From the NCBI GenBank assembly GCA_040004035.1, contig JAMPLN010000005.1: DNA of 64,000 nt; one strand, given 5' to 3'. This document shows positions 61,701 through 64,000 of the stretch, in pieces. Origin of the DNA: Microcoleus vaginatus_C. GTDB lineage: Bacteria; Cyanobacteriota; Cyanobacteriia; Cyanobacteriales; Microcoleaceae. Position 1 is the first letter of the stretch. The number at the start of each line of letters is the position of its first letter. Under the pieces are notes generated by a model. The model searched no databases. It was not told where the DNA came from and saw nothing but the letters and a program-made list of their open reading frames with translations. The translations under genes were made by a program, and so were the position numbers.

Positions 61701-62319
61701 CGTTGGCAACGACAGCATATTCGGCGGTAAAGAGGACGATATCTTGCTGGGCGAAGATGGGGACGACTACATTTTAGGCAACTTAGGAAATGACACACTT
61801 AATGCTGGAAACGGCAACGATATTGCCTTTGGCAATGAAGGTGCAGACCTGATTTTTGGCGAGGGGGGAAATGACAGCCTCTACGGCGGCAAAGAAAACG
61901 ACAGTCTCGATGGCGGTGAGGGCAACGACTTACTCTTCGGCGGCAATGACAACGATGTGCTCTGTGGCGACATCGGTAACGATACCCTGTACGGCGGCAA
62001 AGGTAATGATATTCTCAGCGGTGGTGCTGGGGACGATTTCCTTTCCGGGGATGTTGGGGACGATACATTGACGGGAGGTTCGGGAAATGATGTGTTTTTC
62101 CTAAATCAAAGTTTGGGTAGCGACATCATTAATGATTTCCGCAAGGGAGAGGATTTAATTGGGTTGAATTCTGGTTTGAGTTTTAATCAACTCAGTATTA
62201 CTTCCAGCAACAATCAAACTTTGATAACTGTGACAGATACCAATCAATTGTTGGCGAAGCTTAACAATATTACCCCCGGTATTCTCACCGCTAGCGATTT
62301 CACTCAGCTAATAATCTAA
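58756..62319 (+). CDS. DUF4347/beta-helix/RTX repeat exported protein
   Basis: A 1187-residue surface-type protein. Residues 20-180 are DUF4347 (SLVFIDSGVEDYESIAAGVL, VHIISHGSSGSLQLGN, MLYGCDVAGGTGANFVDR). A right-handed beta-helix follows at about 190-640 (VVANNSDSGPGSLRAAIATA, then repeating TNSTFSGN, NNTFAGNKA and GGGI units, as in CSLREA/polymorphic surface proteins). Residues about 705-860 are a Pro-Thr/Pro-Ala spacer. The C-terminal about 270 residues hold some 15 RTX units (GGxGxDxLxG), which bind calcium and mark type I secretion. There is no N-terminal signal peptide, as expected for a type I substrate. The start ATG has TGGAG upstream. A paralogue follows 770 bases downstream. Confidence 0.92.
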   Translation: MSSTFAQVNSQSSLENRPLRSLVFIDSGVEDYESIAAGVLPGQQVVILDSTKNGIEQITSQMEKYASTNGAIDSVHIISHGSSGSLQLGNTALGSDNIEQYKSQLDSWQNSLAPEADIMLYGCDVAGGTGANFVDRFSQLTGADVAASTNITGRGGDWNLEFASGPIESPLALQADAMASYQGNLAEIVVANNSDSGPGSLRAAIATAVAGDTITFAPGLASQTITLTSGQLDIPVGKNITIDGAAAPGLTISGNNTSRAFFVNANVATATNFVVKNLIITNGKTVDRGGAIGTTDEVNLTVENVQFNNNVADKGGGAIFGNFNNTLTVTNSKFTGNVATSANDERGAGAIGFLSFKTFTVTNSDFTNNKGINGGAINSLQGKLTIDNSRFIGNDTTAAVYATGQDNPFLRGFGGAVYTDRASNPSEASGTIKITNSVFQDNKGRGEGGAAYLFTGSQDKVILEKSTFQNNEILALPNGGNDGNGGGVTILSDSTNQGLTIANTTFAGNKAGNQGGGLWMRNAPTTITNSTFSGNSTAFAAGDFNKLGGAMTLGAPTTILNTTIADNSAGWVGGGIFASANNVTLKNTILSNNTAANGGNPWGIQQHATAQYSDQGGNFQWPLINTDTKVTTSITIADPKLGPLQNLNGALVRPLLTGSPAIDTGIATGAPATDQRGVTRPQDGDSIPGAIVDSGSFELGGSVVPVPTPTPTPAPAPTPTPAPAPTPTPAPAPTPTPAPAPTPTPAPAPTPTPAPAPTPTPAPAPTPTPAPAPTPTPAPAPTPTPAPAPTPTETPTPAPTPAPTPAPTPTPEPAPTPTPEPTPTPTPAPAPTPTPEPAPTPTPAPAPTPPIPEPTPTPTPPADDCLLDSLNAPQLDPATITPNPAQETINGGEDTDFIMGGGINDSINGQVGNDTLYGMGGNDNIDGGADNDSIFGNGGSDFISGGAGNDTIYAGKDPDTVVGADGEDLLRGDLGNDTVAGGVGNDSIFGGKEDDILLGEDGDDYILGNLGNDTLNAGNGNDIAFGNEGADLIFGEGGNDSLYGGKENDSLDGGEGNDLLFGGNDNDVLCGDIGNDTLYGGKGNDILSGGAGDDFLSGDVGDDTLTGGSGNDVFFLNQSLGSDIINDFRKGEDLIGLNSGLSFNQLSITSSNNQTLITVTDTNQLLAKLNNITPGILTASDFTQLII
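60870..61336 (+). repeat. Pro-Thr/Pro-Ala coding minisatellite, 24-bp unit
   Basis: Tandem copies of a 24-bp unit encoding APTPTPAP (GCGCCAACTCCGACACCCGC and variants) run through the gene, with a less regular 3' half containing PTPEPAP units. Other frames and the opposite strand are also open here by repeat structure only. Confidence 0.9.
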
Positions 62320-63089
62320 CTGCCTGGGGTAGGGTGCACTATAAGCACCCAGCCCGCTTAGAAGTGGTGAAGATAGCTCTCAAACTCCTGAAATTTGGTG
62401 GATGACTTTAGCGCAGCCCGCCCCTAGGGGGGCTACGCCAACGAATAGGATCGATCTGATTCTTTTCAACTGCGATCGGTAATAAATCTTGTTTATTGCC
62501 GATCGCCCACACCTAGAATGATGTACAGCCGTCTATTGCACTCCTGAGCTGGCTAAGCATAAGCAGCGCCCGAATAAAGCAAGCTTTCTCAACAACTAAA
62601 ATTCAGATTTTTGGGAGGTTTTTGCAGCTAGGAAAAAAAGTTAAATTAATCAAACTTTTAGGGATTTTTCCTGGTTTTCTCTAATGTGAATGTATCAGGT
62701 ACTAGCTAGAGCAATTGTCAGAAATTTGGAACTCCAGAAAAGCTTTTTGGAATTTCCCCTGACCAAGGCTACCAAATGGTTTGATGCACTAATTAGCTCG
62801 CTAAGGGTGTGCATGGCAAATCTTAGAGAGGTTCCCCGTGCCGGACTATTTACATTACATCCTCTGCCGTTAATTGCTAAAAAAATTGCAATTTTCACCT
62901 AGCTTAAGCTGATTATGGAGACAAGTCTCGGATTTCACTTAGGGATAAAATTAAAGTTTTCCCCTAAATTTTAATCTTCCCGATGGATCACCGAGGTTTT
63001 AATCCTGCCTACTGCCTTCTGCATCTCTAGCCTTCTGCTTTCAAGGTGAATCTACCAGCAAATAGTAAACATTCTCATGGGTATGCGAA
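62320..63089. other. Gap between the two DUF4347 genes
   Basis: It holds the terminator hairpin described separately and the leader of the next gene. Open frames at 62690-62902 on both strands lack protein-like features. Confidence 0.5.
62472..62506 (+). terminator. Hairpin after the first DUF4347/RTX gene
   Basis: GCGATCGGTAATAAA (62472-62486) pairs with TTTATTGCCGATCGC (62492-62506) over 15 bp with one G-U pair and a 5-base loop, about 150 bases after the stop codon. Confidence 0.7.
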
Positions 63090-64000
63090 ATGAGTTCAAC
63101 TTTTGCCACCAACATGGATTCACAATCTGTTCTCCGCAAAGCTGGTTCTAAATCTATTGTCTTCATAGATTCCCAGTTAGATGACTATCAAACTCTTGCG
63201 GGTGGCGTGCTGCCCGGTGCAGAAATCATCATTTTAGATAAAAATGGTAACGGAGTCGAGCAAATTACTGCGAAACTGCAAACAATTTCTGCTGCGGGGG
63301 AAACTGTAGACCAAGTTCACATTTTTTCTCACGGCGATTCTGGCAGTTTGCAGCTAGGTTCTGCAACCCTGACTTCGGATAATTTGCCGCAATATGAAAG
63401 CCAGTTGCAAGATTGGCGAAATGCCCTAAGCGACAAAGCAGATATTGTGCTTTATGGTTGCGATGTTGCGGCGGGTTCGGGAAGCGATTTTGTCGATCGT
63501 CTGGGCGAGTTAACCGGGGCTGATATTGCGGCATCTAGCGATCGCACTGGCCGCGGCGGTAACTGGAATTTGGAGTTTGCCAAGGGTGATATTGAAGCAC
63601 CGCTAGCCTTGACTCCAGAGGCAATGGCGGATTATCAAGGGACTTTAAAGACTATTACCGTTACCAACAATAATGATAGCGGGCCCGGTTCCTTGAGAGA
63701 TGCGATCGCCTCCGCAGCAGCCGACGATACCATTGAATTTGCCTCCACTCTTGCCAGCCAAACAATTACTCTCACTTCCGGCCAACTTGTCATCAACAAA
63801 AACTTGACAATTGATGCAGTTGGTGCAGCCAATTTAACCATCAGTGGCAACAATACTTCGCGGGTAATCCGCACAGAAGGTGCAACAAATGTTACTCTAA
63901 AAAACCTGATTATTGCCAACGGCAAAGTTTCTGGAACCGATCCGAATAATGACGCAACTAGCGCCGGTGGTGGCATTCAAACAGGAAGTAGCAGCACTTT
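63090..64000 (+). CDS. Second DUF4347/beta-helix exported protein, cut by the window edge
   Basis: Reading from the ATG at 63090 the frame is open to the window end (303 codons). It begins MSSTFATNMDSQSVLRKAGS, close to the paralogue at 58756 (MSSTFAQVNSQSSLENRPLR). DUF4347 blocks are intact: SIVFIDSQLDDYQTLAGGVL, VHIFSHGDSGSLQLGSATL and VLYGCDVAAGSGSDFVDRLG. The beta-helix begins with TVTNNNDSGPGSLRDAIASA. The catalytic-looking SHG and YGCD motifs are conserved. It is most likely another large RTX-type surface protein; its C-terminus lies outside. The two ORFs on the opposite strand here are shadows. Confidence 0.93.
   Translation, partial: MSSTFATNMDSQSVLRKAGSKSIVFIDSQLDDYQTLAGGVLPGAEIIILDKNGNGVEQITAKLQTISAAGETVDQVHIFSHGDSGSLQLGSATLTSDNLPQYESQLQDWRNALSDKADIVLYGCDVAAGSGSDFVDRLGELTGADIAASSDRTGRGGNWNLEFAKGDIEAPLALTPEAMADYQGTLKTITVTNNNDSGPGSLRDAIASAAADDTIEFASTLASQTITLTSGQLVINKNLTIDAVGAANLTISGNNTSRVIRTEGATNVTLKNLIIANGKVSGTDPNNDATSAGGGIQTGSSST

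Noticed and set aside
63265..63976. Minus-strand open frames near the right edge
   Set aside because: The + strand holds a continuous DUF4347/beta-helix frame that starts at 63090 and leaves the window open.

Overview
The window looks like the chromosome of a filamentous cyanobacterium, probably of the Microcoleus/Oscillatoria type. Three things point there. The octamer GCGATCGC and its core GATCG are very frequent. The gene content is cyanobacterial: psbY, a Ycf29/Rre1-type response regulator, groESL with CIRCE and K-box sites, DUF928 and DUF4347 proteins, a LabA-like NYN protein, stand-alone cbiT. The gaps between genes are full of 7-bp tandem repeats (TTGACTG, TGACTAA, ATTTTAG, CGAAAAT types) of the kind called STRR in filamentous cyanobacteria. 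Genus assignment is inference; no rRNA or tRNA gene was seen.

Layout. 1-9.6 kb: holin-like membrane protein (cut by the left edge), ychF, a small exported protein, a proline-rich ORF, an Orn/Lys/Arg-decarboxylase-family enzyme, cbiT, cdsA, a DUF2993 protein, and the coupled pair rluB-like/rodZ-like. 9.9-15 kb: malQ, psbY (only 41 codons), and a MinD/ParA ATPase behind a CHASE2 membrane protein. 15-22 kb: two tandem DUF928 genes, a HAD hydrolase, nurA, a small membrane protein and an ABC exporter. 22-33 kb: a decayed frame, a GNAT acetyltransferase, a TPR protein, a phytase-like esterase, an alpha/beta hydrolase coupled to a GDPD, hisC, a PIN/DUF104 toxin-antitoxin pair, a methyltransferase, leuA and a LabA-like NYN protein. 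33-39.5 kb: the Rre1-like regulator, a thioredoxin-fold ferredoxin, groES-groL, a two-gene module of unknown function behind three 22-bp repeats, a GST and an exported protein. 39.7-49 kb: an SH3 protein with a long Pro-Ala stretch, an acyltransferase, a FAD monooxygenase broken by a 245-bp MITE, and a 1032-residue membrane protein with eight copies of one helical repeat. 49-57 kb: a 1514-residue hybrid histidine kinase, a GT39-type glycosyltransferase and an unknown membrane protein. 57.5-64 kb: a DUF4347 cluster (a decayed copy, a complete 1187-residue beta-helix/RTX protein, and a second gene cut by the right edge).

Most genes are single housekeeping units with clear terminator hairpins; few are in operons. 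The most informative features are structural. A short transposon-like element with perfect ends and a 9-bp duplication interrupts a gene whose frame is exactly restored by its removal. Repeats typical of the intergenic regions sit in frame inside three large genes (decarboxylase, ABC exporter, histidine kinase). An uncharacterised overlapping gene pair has repeated promoter-like operators. A decaying DUF4347 paralogue lies beside intact relatives. A multi-repeat membrane protein has no family I can name.
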